Assembly (NCBI GenBank): GCA_030549495.1
Contig: JAUIRK010000141.1
Coordinates: 62,001 to 126,000, forward strand
Reading direction: 5' to 3'
Source: Nectonema munidae
Taxonomy: Eukaryota; Nematomorpha; Nectonematoida; Nectonematidae
DNA length: 64,000 bases
Position numbers and translations under genes: made by a program. Each line of letters starts with the position of its first letter. The stretch's first letter is position 1. The notes under the pieces are model-generated. The model saw only the letters and a program-made list of their open reading frames with translations. It had not been told where the DNA came from and did not search any database. Shown piece by piece: positions 11,017 to 22,384 of this stretch.

Positions 11017-11472
11017 CAGCCACGTAGCCAGCTATGGGGCACTTGGGCCCGGGCCCTTCCATCTAAGTTATGGGCCCACCATCAAAAAATTGAAATTTAC
11101 AAATTAAAATGAAATAATGAATTGATTTTTGACAATGGGCTATACCAACAATATAAAGCAAATAAAACCAAAATATAGAAAAATTATTGATATCATTGAC
11201 GGTAACGATCAAACTTAACTTTTTTAAGATGGGCCTTCTACCTGTAATAAGAAAGCAGATTTACAATAAAAAATTTTCTTTGCTATGAGAAACGAAGATA
11301 AGAAATATTAACCATGATAAAATCTAAAACCTTAACAAAGCTTATAAACACAAAGAGAAGAGTTGTTATAAGCAGCACTTGATGCTTTAATTTTATACAA
11401 AGCCAGTAAGTAAGCATGTATATTAGTGCCCCATTTGGCCCCTCCAAATAAAAATTTCTGGCTACGTTACTG
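11017..11472. mobile_element. hAT-type MITE with 8-bp target duplication
   Basis: The left end CAGCCACGTAGCCAG and the reverse complement of the right end CTGGCTACGTTACTG form 15-bp terminal inverted repeats with CAG...CTG tips. The flanking octamers are CATGTACA (11009-11016) and CGTGTACA (11473-11480), differing at one base. An 8-bp duplication and CAG/CTG tips are hAT hallmarks. The 456-bp interior carries no transposase, so it is non-autonomous. Confidence 0.85.
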
Positions 11473-11480
11473 CGTGTACA

Positions 11481-11999
11481 TAAATGCTGATACGAACCCT
11501 AAGCTGTTAAAATTTTGTTAAACATAACAAAAAAATTGGCTTTTCGGTTTTCATTAGTTCTATAGTGTACGTTGATATACTTTTGAAAAAACAGTCTCTT
11601 TATAAACTTTTACAAACTTTAATTCCTCTTGAGGCAGAGCATTATTCTAACGTAACTTTCATTATAGTTCAGGATTAAAGCAATGTAGATAAGATATTTC
11701 GTTGCAATTTGTTAGATAAAATTTTTTGGACTAAAGCTAGTTTACCTTGAAAAATTTATTAAATTCATTTAAAGAAAATTTAGCACACTGATTTTTATTG
11801 GCTTAAAATTTTTATGAGGATAAAAATCGGGGAAGGGGGGGGGGAGGGAGGGAAGACACTTAACACAATTGCAGTGCATAATACTTATATATATTGAATT
11901 TTATCAATAAACTTTTAGAAAATGACAATGAAAACTTTGATCGATGATAAATATATTTAATAAAATATTCATTCAATATTTACATAAAGTGTAAGTTTT
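11481..11999. other. spacer with a G-rich simple tract
   Basis: The tract at about 11831-11852 is GGAAGGGGGGGGGGAGGG-like. Nothing else is recognised. Confidence 0.5.
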
Positions 12000-12150
12000 T
12001 ATGCCAAATTGGTCATGTTGGTTTCATTTCTGAACTCTATTTTTGCATTTAGGGTTTGAAAATATTTGAAAGTGCCAATCAAATATACCAATTACATCTG
12101 AAAATTATCCCCAAAAATATGCATACACATTTTAAATTAAATATATTTCT
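12000..12150 (-). repeat. single dispersed satellite monomer, reverse orientation
   Basis: The reverse complement contains the satellite phrases in order: GGGGATAATTTTCAG, TTGATTGGCACTTTC, AACCCTAAATGCAAAAA, then GAGTTCAGAAATGAAACC and AACATG. This is one diverged monomer of the array near 3-5 kb. A (GA)n microsatellite follows at about 12241-12260. Confidence 0.7.
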
Positions 12151-12688
12151 TATACTAAATTTTGAATTATAGAGGGAGAGAAAGTAAAAATACTTTACTT
12201 TTTTGTTGTTGTTTTTCTTATTTCAATGATGTTTGATGTAAGAGAGAGAGAGAGAGAGAAAGTTAAGAAATTCTCTTCAAGAACAATGGACTCATATCGA
12301 AATATTTTTGATTTATTTTATCTTCCATACACATGATGACACTATTTCCTTTAAGTCGGTTGTATTCATCATATAGAGCTGAAATTGCTAGAAATAATAA
12401 TTTTAGGGGTCGTCAAGAGAACAGTGGGAAACACTTGACTATATATGAAACGAATAGCAATAACAGACACAGTCCTCTGATGCTTTACAAAACAAACGGG
12501 AACTAAATATCCTGAACGTGAGAATTATATATTTTGTGCGAGTATTTATTGCCTTTGAGAAATAAAAAAAGGTTGTGATATTCTTTGAAGGAAAGAAAAC
12601 AAAGTTAGAACAAACTTCTCACTGCAATGAAAGAACCTGAGACAGTGGCCAGAGAACACACTCACTCACACACTCACTTGGCCCTCCT
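12151..12688. other. 3' flank of the GPCR gene
   Basis: Downstream of the receptor on the minus strand. It contains a (GA)n tract near 12241-12260. An AATAAA-like signal on the minus strand near 12545-12550 could end the receptor transcript. Confidence 0.35.
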
Positions 12689-13414
12689 TCACGTCTCCTT
12701 CCTGTTGAAGATGTGGAAAAAAGTGTAGTTGAAGCAATTGTCGAATTTGTAGTAGATGAAGAAGTTGATGGAGGAGTTGAGGGCCATGAGCAGGTTACTA
12801 AAGTTGTTGAAGATGACGAGTCTCAGCAGAACGCTCGAATGCTTAATCTCGCCATAGAAAATCTGAAAGAGGAGGAGAATGGCGGAAGGCGTTTGGCAAA
12901 CCAAAAAAACGATCACCACGAGAATCAACGCAAAGCTCCCGGTGTTGTTGCTCTTGGCGCTCACTTTGTCGTTGTTGAGATGGAAGTTTTGGCGCCTTTT
13001 GCCGTGGTAGTTGTTGTTAGTGGAAGCTTTTTTCACGGATTTCAAGCGATTCAGGCTTTGATGACTCAAACGGTTTCTGTACTGCAGTTCTAGAACCTGA
13101 GAAAATGAGTTTGGCCTTTCCTTTTTGCTGAAGAGCAAAATTGTGGTGAATATGATGAGTAGGAGGAGAGGGAATAAAGAAAACATGATGCCGGTGTACC
13201 AGAAGTATACGATTTTGTAGATTTCATTTTGGCCAAACTGCGTGTCTTGGACCTGAGGCAAAATCTTTTTTCCGTTCACTACCTTGCCTGGCTCCGTGTA
13301 TCGCTCGAAGAAGGTGGGCAGAGTTGATACGAATGAAAAGAGGAAAATGAGAATGACGTTTCGCTTCGTCTTTTCCACACTGCACTTCTTTATCGCAACG
13401 GGCCAAAACTTTTC
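12689..13414 (-). CDS. class A peptide GPCR (FMRFamide-receptor-like), terminal exon with TM4-TM7
   Basis: The exon starts after a strong acceptor (TTATTTTTCACTTCAG, reading leftwards) and codes 241 residues to TGA at 12691-12689. TM4 is about residues 18-37, with FSFVSTLPTFFE typical of FMRFamide-type receptors. TM5 is about 66-96, with a long basic third intracellular loop at 97-158. TM6 is about 160-187, with the core LVCQTPSAI. TM7 is about 196-222 and ends in NSSINFFIYY, the form that replaces NPxxY in this receptor group. The second extracellular loop contains no cysteine, so the usual disulfide to TM3 seems absent. The cytoplasmic tail is short. Its partner exon is at 25883-26338 in compatible phase. 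An acceptor 6 bp further in (after GAAAAG) is also possible. The ligand is unknown. Confidence 0.85.
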   Translation of the reverse strand, partial: EKFWPVAIKKCSVEKTKRNVILIFLFSFVSTLPTFFERYTEPGKVVNGKKILPQVQDTQFGQNEIYKIVYFWYTGIMFSLFPLLLLIIFTTILLFSKKERPNSFSQVLELQYRNRLSHQSLNRLKSVKKASTNNNYHGKRRQNFHLNNDKVSAKSNNTGSFALILVVIVFLVCQTPSAILLLFQIFYGEIKHSSVLLRLVIFNNFSNLLMALNSSINFFIYYKFDNCFNYTFFHIFNRKET

Positions 13415-13649
13415 CTGAAGTGAAAAATAATCGGAATGATGAATGATATGTAGTGATAAAGCGGATAGCAAAGGAATTGCAATTCTTCCTCCTGCATTTG
13501 ATATATTATCATTGATGGAAGATTTCTGTACTAAAAGTGTGTTTAATATTACTCTTTCTTAAACCGTTTTTAGGTCTAATAAATAAAATCCTTCAGTCAA
13601 TTGTTTTATTAGCTCAAGGAGGCTATACCGCTGTTTTTGATATATATGT

Positions 13650-13735
13650 ATGAAGGGCCGTAGCCAGGAAGGAGCAAGAGGTTCTCTAACACATCTATTA
13701 TAACCTCCCAAATTTTTAGAATCATAAATTTTTGG
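13650..13735 (+). repeat. hAT-type MITE left-end fragment
   Basis: GGGCCGTAGCCAGGAAGGAGCAAGAGG closely resembles the left end at 35614-35645 and the CAG...GTAGCCAG terminus of the complete element at 11017. No right end or duplication is seen. The remainder to about 14760 is unassigned AT-rich intron. Confidence 0.5.
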
Positions 13736-14784
13736 GGATCCAATTTGCTTGTATTCAACGTTACTACCGCGAGTTTAATCACTGACTGGTATATTTTGCT
13801 TAAATGAGATGAAAGCTCAAAGATTGCTGTTTGCAGTGTAAAAGTGAAAATTGTTAAAAATAATCATTTGTAAAAGTTCTCCTCTAAATGAACAAATTGA
13901 GAATGATTAATTAAACATCAACACTTTACATGAGGAAAAAAGATTTCATGATACGATGAAAAGGAATGTGAATGATTTATGCTAATCGAAGTCTGTGTAT
14001 CAATGAATAAATTGACTGTTGAAAAGTGGACATTTTTCGAAATAATGAAAAAAATTAGCAAACTCCCTTCGCTGTTAGAAGAAAGAAGCGTACTATGCAA
14101 GCAAGCAAGTTTGAAAGCATTTACTCTATTCTGACACTTTTTGTGTGGTAGAGTGTCGCTTCAATCATTTCACTCTTTGATATGGGAAAACATTATAAGC
14201 GGTTTGATTTGAATCATTTTATACGTCTTACCATTGAGTGATGACTTTGATTTTTAGTCGACTGATAATAATTGGGTGAATGAATGTTTTGTCGAATGAG
14301 TACTTTGTGGAACAAAAACTCAATGATGATTAGCATGGATTAATAAACCAACCACTGCTTTCAGTATTAAATGGTTGAAAATCACTGGTCCGGTACAATC
14401 AGTAGTCGAGCACTCATAATTTGAAATTTTGCAGCATACCCTTTTAAATGTTATTTCATTTTTAGTCATCGCTTCAAAGAATAATGGAAGTTACCATCGT
14501 AACCCATATGATACCAGGAAAAGCAAATAAAAAATCCTTTTATAAAATTTAATAACTTTCCTTGATGGAAAGTCAAATAACTTGATATAAATCAATCTTA
14601 ACCGATTTTATGCCAGAAAAAGCAGTAAAATGAAGAAATTTTGTCCGTCATTTAAGGATGACCGTGGAATCAAGTTTAAAAATTAAAAAGAGCGAGTCAA
14701 GAGAAATGGGTTGAGTGAAAGCAACTGCTACTTTTGTTCCCTCTTTCTCCAGGCACGCGATTGATGTAGCCTTTTTAAATTCTC

Positions 14785-15974
14785 TCATTCGTTCTTGGAA
14801 TAAAGGACTTCAAAACCAAAGTCGTGATTCAAGCTTTCGAGTTTTTTCCTCGTGAACATTATAACTTTATCTAGCACAATAATACTAGCATCTCTCCTGC
14901 ACAAATATTCACACGCACCTTTATTGGCTCTAAATATTAATAAAATTTCATTATCATTCAAATCTAGTTCAGTATCCTTACTCTTTCTTGTAGATATTAC
15001 AAGTTTAATTTCATTTTTATTTCCAAAAATCTTTCGAGCATATGATACACACTGCTTCACCTTCTTTAACATCTATATACTAACTTCTTTTCTTTGCCAT
15101 GCATTTTTTCACTATTTCTTGTAATGGGTCATTTTTACTGGAGATTTTCTAAAAAATATTACCATTTTTCTAACTTTGTTTATAACAACAGATTCAGAAG
15201 AGTGAAATTCCATTTTTCTCAATTCTTCATCCTCCTCTCTCCTTGAACTATTCTCTTCATTATATTTTAGTCTTTCTGTTACGACAACAAATCACAAACA
15301 GATAAATGAAAAGCATGCGAGATGTAGAAAATGTGTTCCATGTTAGACAATGACTTGAAATTTTTCATTATGGAAGCACCATCTGTAATTGCATCTATAA
15401 CATCATTTTCAAGTTTTATGCGAAATAGCGCCAAATGGTTTTTTGTTTTATCAAGTATACTTTCGGCGTCAAAGCTACGTTACTTTAAGGCGAATCAAAC
15501 CGAAGCAAATTATTTTATTGTCACTATAATGAAAATTAAAATTTAAATATCTTCTGTTTTTAATCGATGTTGCTTCGTCTAAAGTAATTGGAAATGGATA
15601 ACCTTCATTTTATTTTTTTTAATTCTCAATACTTCTTTTTCTTTTATTTCTTGGTGAAATTGCATAAAAACTTTACAAACTTGGGTGCGACTTTAAGGTA
15701 GCATATAGTTTCCAAGCTTAAACGAACGAAGTAAAACTTCGCTTGATGATATTTGGTTGAAGCAAGATTTAGAAATCAAACTTTCAATGGATTCATTTTT
15801 TCTGGAAAAAGTATCTATTTTTTGAAACTTAGCTGGTGGTTGGCATTCTTCTTTTTTCACTTCTCCTTGATGATTCAGTTTAAGGTGGTCTATCATATCT
15901 TTAGTATTTGAACCTTTATTTTTTAATACTTGTTTACAATGTTGGCATTTTGCTTTCTCTCCAACTACGTCCAA
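14785..15974 (-). pseudogene. hAT-family transposase remnant with BED zinc finger
   Basis: Read leftwards, the N-terminal part has a BED-type finger (CQHCKQVLKNKG, then HLKLNH). Next comes a hAT catalytic-domain segment, LDEATSIKNRRYLNFN (about 15546-15600). It is followed by ITDGASIMKNF and HAFHLSVCDLL (about 15290-15400) and, after a gap, CRRDASIIVLD (about 14880-14910). The order is that of hAT transposases. Frames are interrupted several times and the segment around the family TRWNS region is missing. It is a dead copy of a plain DNA transposon lying in the GPCR intron. Its termini were not identified. Confidence 0.8.
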
Positions 15975-16060
15975 CAGAAAATGGTGTCATACTTTTGACT
16001 TTCATGCTGAAGAAACATCTTTAAATATATTACTAAGTTGAAATTGAGACATTCAGCTTT

Positions 16061-16373
16061 GTATGAAAAAATTTAATTTCTATGAAGATTCTGAAAAAAA
16101 TATTCACTGAGGGCGTACAAAATTTAAATAATAATGAGAAAATTAGGAAAGTTTTCATTTTTTGTAAAAAAATTAAATTTAGGGATAATTCTAGAAAAAT
16201 ATTTAGTGAGAGTGTAAAAAATAAAAAAAAATAAAAAAAAGAAAAAAAACAAAAGAACTAGAAAAGTTTTAATTTTTTGTAGAAAGAAAAATTTGATTCC
16301 TGGAAAGATTTAAAAAAAATATAATGAGAGCGTAAAAAAATTAAATAAAAAAAACTAGAATTTTAATTTTTGT
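16061..16373. repeat. three-unit tandem repeat, about 93-116 bp
   Basis: Three successive AT-rich units each contain an AAATTT(A/G) start, a GAGxGxGTAxAAAA middle and an ACTAGAAAAGTTTT-like end followed by ATTTTTTGT. They begin near 16061, 16167 and 16281. Poly-A expansion in the second unit makes it longer. Confidence 0.65.
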
Positions 16374-17185
16374 GCAGTTAAGATGATTACAATCAGAAAA
16401 ATTTTGCCAATAGAAATTCACTTAGTGATTGCTTGATTGATTTTGGAACACGTTTGAGCAAAAGCTGCTATGCTAGAAAAAAATATATACTGAAAAACAT
16501 TTTAAAATCAATAAAAACTCAGGGAAGTTCCGAAAATCAAGTCCGAGGACCAGGATCTCAAAATTGTCGGGGACGAGGAATCCCGGGGTGGACACCCTAC
16601 TTGCTCACGCTCACCTCACTAACGTCTCTTTTCACAACATCAGAAATTTTCCTGTTTTTCCAATAGTATGTTATTTCATGCTAGTGCTCAAAGAGAAGGG
16701 GGGGGGGGGGGAGATGAATGGAGAAAGCAAGAAGCGAGAGAGACGCAGAGAAAGAGGAGATAGCTGTCACAATTGACTTCGATGCAATCGTGCTCTTCTT
16801 CTAGGATTAGATACTTCTTTATACTTGTCATAAAAGTACGTAGACTTTGACCTAAGAAATTTGATAGACTGTTCTTTTTCCTGTTTAGAGTTTTCGTTAA
16901 GCGACTGATATGTTTATTAAAAAGTGGAGTAAGAATATACTCATAAAAGAAGGTGTAAAACTCATCCAAACTAAAACCCACTGCCTTGCACAAAGTGTAT
17001 CTAATCATATCAAAATTAATGAGAGGATGTGTAATAAGATCAATAAATGAATCAAGAACATTAGTGATCAACAAATCAAGAATCGACTGTTTCCCAATGC
17101 ACAGTGAGTTGATTGATTAATTTAACTTATGGAAATGTAATAAATAAGAGATGAATCTAAGAATATTTTGTAGAAAAATTTAAAA
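16374..17185. other. intron spacer with a poly-G tract
   Basis: A G run lies at about 16699-16711. Open frames here are short and low-complexity, and none is convincing. Confidence 0.4.
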
Positions 17186-17432
17186 CTCTTTGAGGACCAG
17201 TGTCCCAAGAAATTAAAATCTTCTGCTTTGAATATACAAAATTCCATTAAAAAAGAAAGAAAACGAATCATCTTCAAAGTTTTGGTCTTCAAAGGGTTAG
17301 TAGCCCTTTGAGAAACCAAATTTTGTTGACTAAACTTTTGTGTCTACTTTCTTTTTCAATGGAATTTTGGCATTTTTAAAGCAGACAATTTTCATTTCTT
17401 GGGACACTGGCGTCACACTGATCCTCAAAGGC
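17186..17432. mobile_element. two TTAA MITEs (family A) in opposite orientation, adjacent
   Basis: The first copy (17186-17296, plus) runs from CTCTTTGAGGACCAGTG to TTGGTCTTCAAAGGG. The second (17304-17432, minus) runs from CCCTTTGAGAAACC to GATCCTCAAAGG. Both contain the family interior (TTCCATT plus A-rich AAGAAAG and its complement). Target TTAA copies are mutated (for example TTAG at 17297-17300). The head-to-head pair makes a large imperfect palindrome. Confidence 0.75.
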
Positions 17433-17548
17433 TGAATGAATCCAATTTTTCAATTTCAACTGAACCTACTCAAATTTTGCATTTCACTTCTGTTGCTCTG
17501 ACTTTTATGAATATTTTTGTCGGTACGGATGCAAGCTAAGAATATTAT

Positions 17549-17632
17549 GATGCCACGACGAAGAATCGAACCTAGAACGACTTGGTCAAGAACCTACGCT
17601 CCCACCACTCGTCCATCTACGGACTTAACCAC
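17549..17632 (-). repeat. tRNA-like sequence, probable SINE head
   Basis: The reverse complement has a B-box match (AGGTTCGATTCT) and an A-box-like TGGACGAGTGG. The acceptor ends do not pair (the 3' side TCGTGGC has no complementary 5' side) and the T stem has a mismatch. It is more likely a SINE head or tRNA pseudogene than a working tRNA. Confidence 0.45.
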
Positions 17633-18290
17633 TGCTTTAGAATAGAATAGAAGACGCTTTAGAAATTCTCTTTTTAACTTGTGAGTATGTGTGCACGCGC
17701 TCACAATGCGCATGCTTTACGACTCAAGAATTTTTGAAGAAATAAATAAAGATGAATGCAGGCAGCGGTGAAGAGTGCCATTTACCACGTTGAAAGCATT
17801 ATAATTCATCTTTTCATAGCACTAACCAATAAGGACAGAGGCGAGTAAGCGTAGATATGCGCGTAACAAAGGTGACTACTGTGAAATTTGTGAACACTTC
17901 TCACATGATATCATCCACTTGGCTGCCTTTGAGTAAAAAATTCAAAGTCGATGAATCAAAGTCCTCATTTCCTCAGAAGAATCAATATAAAACAGTTTTT
18001 TGACTTTTCTATTAGCTTTTGAATTTAATTATCCTTTTCTCATCCAAATTCCTCGCGAGGAGAACAACTTTTTGGCATTAAATAACCTGTATCTATAAGA
18101 TGATCTATATCTATATTTATCCAACGATATCTATCTATATATTTACTTATTTATATACTATAGGTGTGTAGTAGTCATATAAAGCTCACTTACGCGTGCG
18201 TCTTATGGCAAGTATAAAAGTCATAATGAAAGAATCAAAGTTGTAAAAGATTTAAACTTTTGAAAACTGTAAATCTTTTATTAACCGGTT
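17633..18290. other. intron spacer of balanced base composition, then AT-rich
   Basis: The stretch 17640-18000 is less AT-rich than its surroundings but has no convincing frame. No feature is assigned. Confidence 0.35.
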
Positions 18291-18294
18291 ATCG

Positions 18295-18455
18295 ACCACA
18301 GTCGACATATGTCGACTTTAGAAAAATATGAATAGTCTGCTATTATTAATGCTTTTTAATACAAATCTTCTGCTTTACATTAGAAAATAATTTAGAAATC
18401 TTCTGCTTTATATTGGATATCGTCTGATTATTCTGGTCGATCGATTTTTCTTATT
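18295..18455 (+). mobile_element. TTAA MITE, family F, diverged copy
   Basis: TTAA at 18291-18294 is followed by CCGGTTATCGACCACAG and a perfect 16-bp palindrome GTCGACATATGTCGAC (18301-18316). The interior AATACAAATCTTCTGCTTTA matches the reverse complement of the better copy at 19600-19717. The right TTAA is not recognisable. Confidence 0.6.
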
Positions 18456-18497
18456 CAAAATTTTTTAGATTTATAGATTAATTATTATTTAAATTAT

Positions 18498-18704
18498 TAT
18501 TACAACAAGAAATTTAACAGATGAAGAAATCGTTGAAATTTTTGCTCCAGCCAAAGAAAGAAACGGTGGTAGTTCTTTCAGTACTGGAAAGGATGAATCA
18601 AACTCTGATACAGAGCCTCCGACATCCATTAAAGAAATGCGGTCTTATTTAAGGGGAGCAATAAAATTTGTGAAGAAAATGAAGATTTCTCCCAATTTTT
18701 AGAC
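18498..18704 (+). pseudogene. pogo/Tigger-like transposase C-terminal fragment
   Basis: An open frame without a start reads NLTDEEIVEIFAPA, then an acidic/serine-rich linker, PPTSIKEMRSYLRGAIKF, and a stop (TAG at about 18700). The LTDEEIVE start, acidic linker and helical end resemble the C-terminal region of CENP-B-like pogo/Tigger transposases. No DDE core is nearby, so it is a fragment. Family assignment is tentative. Confidence 0.4.
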
Positions 18705-19440
18705 GTTTTATCTTTAATTATAAGTCAAGTGAATAAAAAAAAGTGAAAAAAAATTAAACAAGTTAGTATAGAGAAGTTTTTAGTATAAATTCCAATAAAA
18801 TTTTCAATTGTTTAAAAATTTCTTTTTGATTTGAAATTTTGAATGTAAAATTTTTTAATCCGACCTCACTAATGCTGTAACATTAGATGTCGGATTAACC
18901 AATCATCACACTTTAAGAAATCAAGATTATCAAAAAATTATTTATTTAAAAGATATCTGTTTTCTTTAATGTAACAAAAATCTAAAATTTGATATTGAAA
19001 GTTGAGATTTATAGGTCAAGATTTTTCCACGAAAATTTTGTTCATTCGGTTTTTATCATTACGAATGTTATACCTGACAACCATTTAAAAGTTGTTAAAA
19101 ATTGTGATCCATTTAAAAACATATTGGACGAAAGCTTTCAAAAAAGAAAGTTTCTTCGAATGTGTTTATTTTTATGAATATTAGAGAGGAAGAAGTAATT
19201 TTACGTTATTGAAATATTTTTTCTTTCATGCAAACAATGACATGCATTGTCAATATTCCGTTCTACTAATTCTTACTCTGTGGTATATAATGCCTGAAAT
19301 GGCAAATAATTCCTGTACTAACAAAATTCATCCCAGCGTCCGTTTTAAACTGTCGGTTTAATGTTATATAAAAATACATTGAAAAAGATAAGCAAAAGAT
19401 TGATTCGAAAAAAAACGTAGACTTAACGGATTAAAGCACT
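18705..19440. other. intron spacer, nothing recognised
   Basis: AT-rich sequence with only short, low-complexity frames. Confidence 0.4.
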
Positions 19441-19444
19441 CAAA

Positions 19445-19595
19445 CGATTTTTTGATCCTTTGAAGGCATACTTTTGCAGATAATTTGTCTGCTTTTTTTC
19501 AATAGGAATTTTATGCATTTAATACATACGATTTTCATTTCTTTGGACACCGCTGTTACACTGATCAAGTCGTCTGTTTTTTCAGATTTAATGGG
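19445..19595 (-). mobile_element. TTAA MITE, degenerate family A-like copy
   Basis: The interior (TTTTTTTCAATAGGAATTTTA, then TTTCATTTCTTTGGACACC) is the reverse complement of family A. It ends in AATGGG, which abuts TTAA at 19596-19599. That TTAA is shared with the next element. Confidence 0.5.
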
Positions 19596-19599
19596 TTAA

Positions 19600-19717
19600 C
19601 TCTTTAACGACCAGAATAATGAGACGATATCTATTGTAAAGCAGAAGATTTGTATTAAGAGCTTTGATAAACGCAGACGATTTTATTTTTGTAAAGTCGA
19701 CTCTGGGCGTTAACGGG
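19600..19717 (+). mobile_element. TTAA MITE, family F, with intact TTAA flanks
   Basis: TTAA at 19596-19599 and at 19718-19721 bound a 118-bp element. It starts CTCTTTAACGACCAGA and ends TCTGGGCGTTAACGGG, giving imperfect inverted ends. The interior has AGACGATAT and GCAGACGATTTT, shared with families D and E. Confidence 0.8.
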
Positions 19718-19721
19718 TTAA

Positions 19722-20264
19722 TAGGAATCGGTATCCCTAATTTTCACTTTAAATTCGTCCTTTTTCTTTTTTAATTCCTCCTTTTCGATTTAAATCTATT
19801 TTTTATTTCAACACTGCAAAATTAAACAGCGATCAAATGCCAGAGAGCTTACAATTTCGAACTAATACCTAACCTTGTATGCACTTGTATATCATTAATA
19901 CCAGCATTATTCAATGAAAAAAGCCATTCACTTAAGATTGATTAGAGACGCAAATCGTACTATAATGAGCAAAAAATGTTCATTAAAACTAACCGTTGAT
20001 GGCTAGCTTGGTGGGGCTCAGACCTAACGGCGTCTAAAGGACAGTTCGAAGCTCATCGAAAGAACCCCAAAAATATTCAAAGATTCGGACACAAAGTAAA
20101 ACTGATCTCATAACAGCGTGTTGGGTTAGTAATGAATGATCATCTAATACAGAGCTTTAAAGATAAACTTCGTTGTAAAATGTAAAGTCAAATCCCCAGA
20201 TAGCATTAAAAAAGATTGCCATCAATTTTTTTACAGACCATGACCCTAAAGATCCAAAAAGTGT
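19722..20264. other. intron spacer, nothing recognised
   Basis: No convincing coding or repeat structure. Confidence 0.35.
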
Positions 20265-20336
20265 GATTTTATTGACGAAACCGGATTTAATCTTCATCTC
20301 CCAAAAAATTTTTGGATTTTTTATAGTTCAGAAACC
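20265..20336 (+). pseudogene. short IS630/Tc1-like transposase fragment
   Basis: One phrase, DFIDETGFNLHLPKNFW, matches the second catalytic-aspartate block of IS630/Tc1-type transposases (IDETGFNLH is the usual form). Nothing else of the protein is visible, so this rests on a single motif. Confidence 0.3.
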
Positions 20337-22384
20337 GTAATTTAGGGTCGGAAAATGTAACGAGAAATAAACGAAATGCAAAGAAGTGAATCAAAAAACA
20401 TTCTACTTATCCTTCGTGATTTATTTTTTTGTAAATTTGGGCAAAAACTTTTATTTGCGAAATATATATGAATACATCTAAAGTGACTAACTTATATATA
20501 TGTCCAACAATACAATAAAATTTGAAATTTATTTTTAACTACCTTTTTTTACAAAATTAAACTTTGTTTTTTTACTTTTTTTTTTTATTTTATTTTATTT
20601 CATAAAAATTACAATTTCAACAATGGAAGTGTGACCTTTGCAAAAAAAATTTGCAAAGCAAAGAAATAAAGTAAAATGCAGCGTTGAACTTCCATATGAA
20701 AAGTGGCATAACATATATATAACACACCTATCTATTTCTTTCAACGAATAATATTTTTAACATGGTATGTGTACTAATAATATACACAAAAAAAATTGTA
20801 CAACTAAATTCTATAGTACTCATAAAAATTCATAAAAGAATTATTTTTGAATTAATTAATAAAAATGGTAAACATAAACAGTTTTGGGGTTGATTCTTTA
20901 CTTAAATCAACTTAAATCCTCATTTTTTGAACTGAATCTTTCATTTTCGTGAAGTTTTTTCAATCTTAAGAGGTTAGTTCTCATTATTATTAATTAAAAA
21001 AATTAGTTAGTTTAACAATTACTTATTTTATAGCTTAGTTAAATATTTATGAGTTAGAGCTTATTCATTGACCGAGATGGTGTTTAACAAAAATTTATTT
21101 TGTAGAAACCTCACTTGACCAATTATATCGATGCCCATTTTTTAACTGTCCGTTAATAAAAAGTCATATTACCACTCGTAAAATGATGATTAAATTCAAG
21201 CATTCAAGTGACCCAAAAATTTATGCCCACAATTTTTCATAAACTTAGAGAAAAAAATATGCGTGCTTCTGATAAGTTTCCATTTAAAAAGCGCTTTATT
21301 ATGTACAACTTAATCACATCCTGGTTTCTTACGAACGGAGTTTAAAATAGAGAAACAAATATTTATGACTCTGAAGATATCCTTTGTTACAATAATCTGG
21401 GCAAATTTCGGCACGACAACGAGAAAATTTTCGTCATTCTGTCAATTAGACGTTCTTTCATTCAACATACTGTCTTTCACCAAATTTTATCAATATCCAT
21501 ATGTTTAAATTTATCAGGTGTCGCGCATAGCTTTCGAAGATGATGAGTGAGAAGATTTTCCTGGAAGAAAGAGGAGATTCATGTTGCGTATATGATGATC
21601 TTCATACAATTATGGAAACAGGTCAATTCGGCCTTTAAATATATGATATTAATTAATTGTCCCGGAACCTTGAAGAATAGTGCCCTTTTTCATTGATTGG
21701 CATATTCATAAAAGTAAGAGATCCTTGGACGTAATAACTGAGAATACACTTAACGATGTCCTATGTCCTATACTGAAAAAGACATCATATTTCCATCATC
21801 TTTGAAAAGATTTACTAATATAAGCTATCCTTCATTTTTCCTTTTCCATCGATACTTAAATTTCTGTGACATTATTATTTTTGGAGAAAGGAGATTGGTT
21901 TCTATACTATATTTATAATACATGGGTTTCTATTTACACAATTTTTTAAAAATCTCAGCCATCTTGAAAGTTAGAATTCTCTTTTTTATCATTCAAAATA
22001 CAAAATTTGATCAAAAAAATTTTAAATCATTTATTTTGATATTAATAAACCATTTAAAAAAAATTTCGATAGAAAATTAGGACATTTTAGGTTTTAGAAA
22101 AAATACCAACAAAAAATCTTTTTTCATAAAATAGGGATTTGTCTGGAAAAATCCGGGCGTATGGTCACCCTACATAATACTTAAACGATAACTTAAAGGG
22201 AAAAGTTATTTCGATGAAAAATAAGCATGAAATGTTGGAGATATTCTTTGGGCTTTCAAATGCATTGCACCTATCAGGTCTGCGGATAATGACCCCCCAA
22301 AGGCCATTTTGTAAACGCGGATTTTATCATCTTCTTTTTATTTGCAAAACTGTTTGTTCACGTTTTTATTTTTTCCAGGTTTCC
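20337..22384. other. intron spacer, AT-rich
   Basis: No gene. A GGTCAATTCGGCC ... AATTGTCCCGGAACC stretch at about 21617-21675 resembles the foldback at 24597. Confidence 0.35.

Noticed and set aside
11831-11852. G-rich tract as a regulatory element
   Set aside because: Simple low-complexity run, like others at 16700, 34410, 38004 and 48526, with no gene context.
12713-13093. Plus-strand open frame of 126 codons opposite the GPCR exon
   Set aside because: Valine/glutamate-rich antisense shadow of the receptor coding sequence, with no family match.
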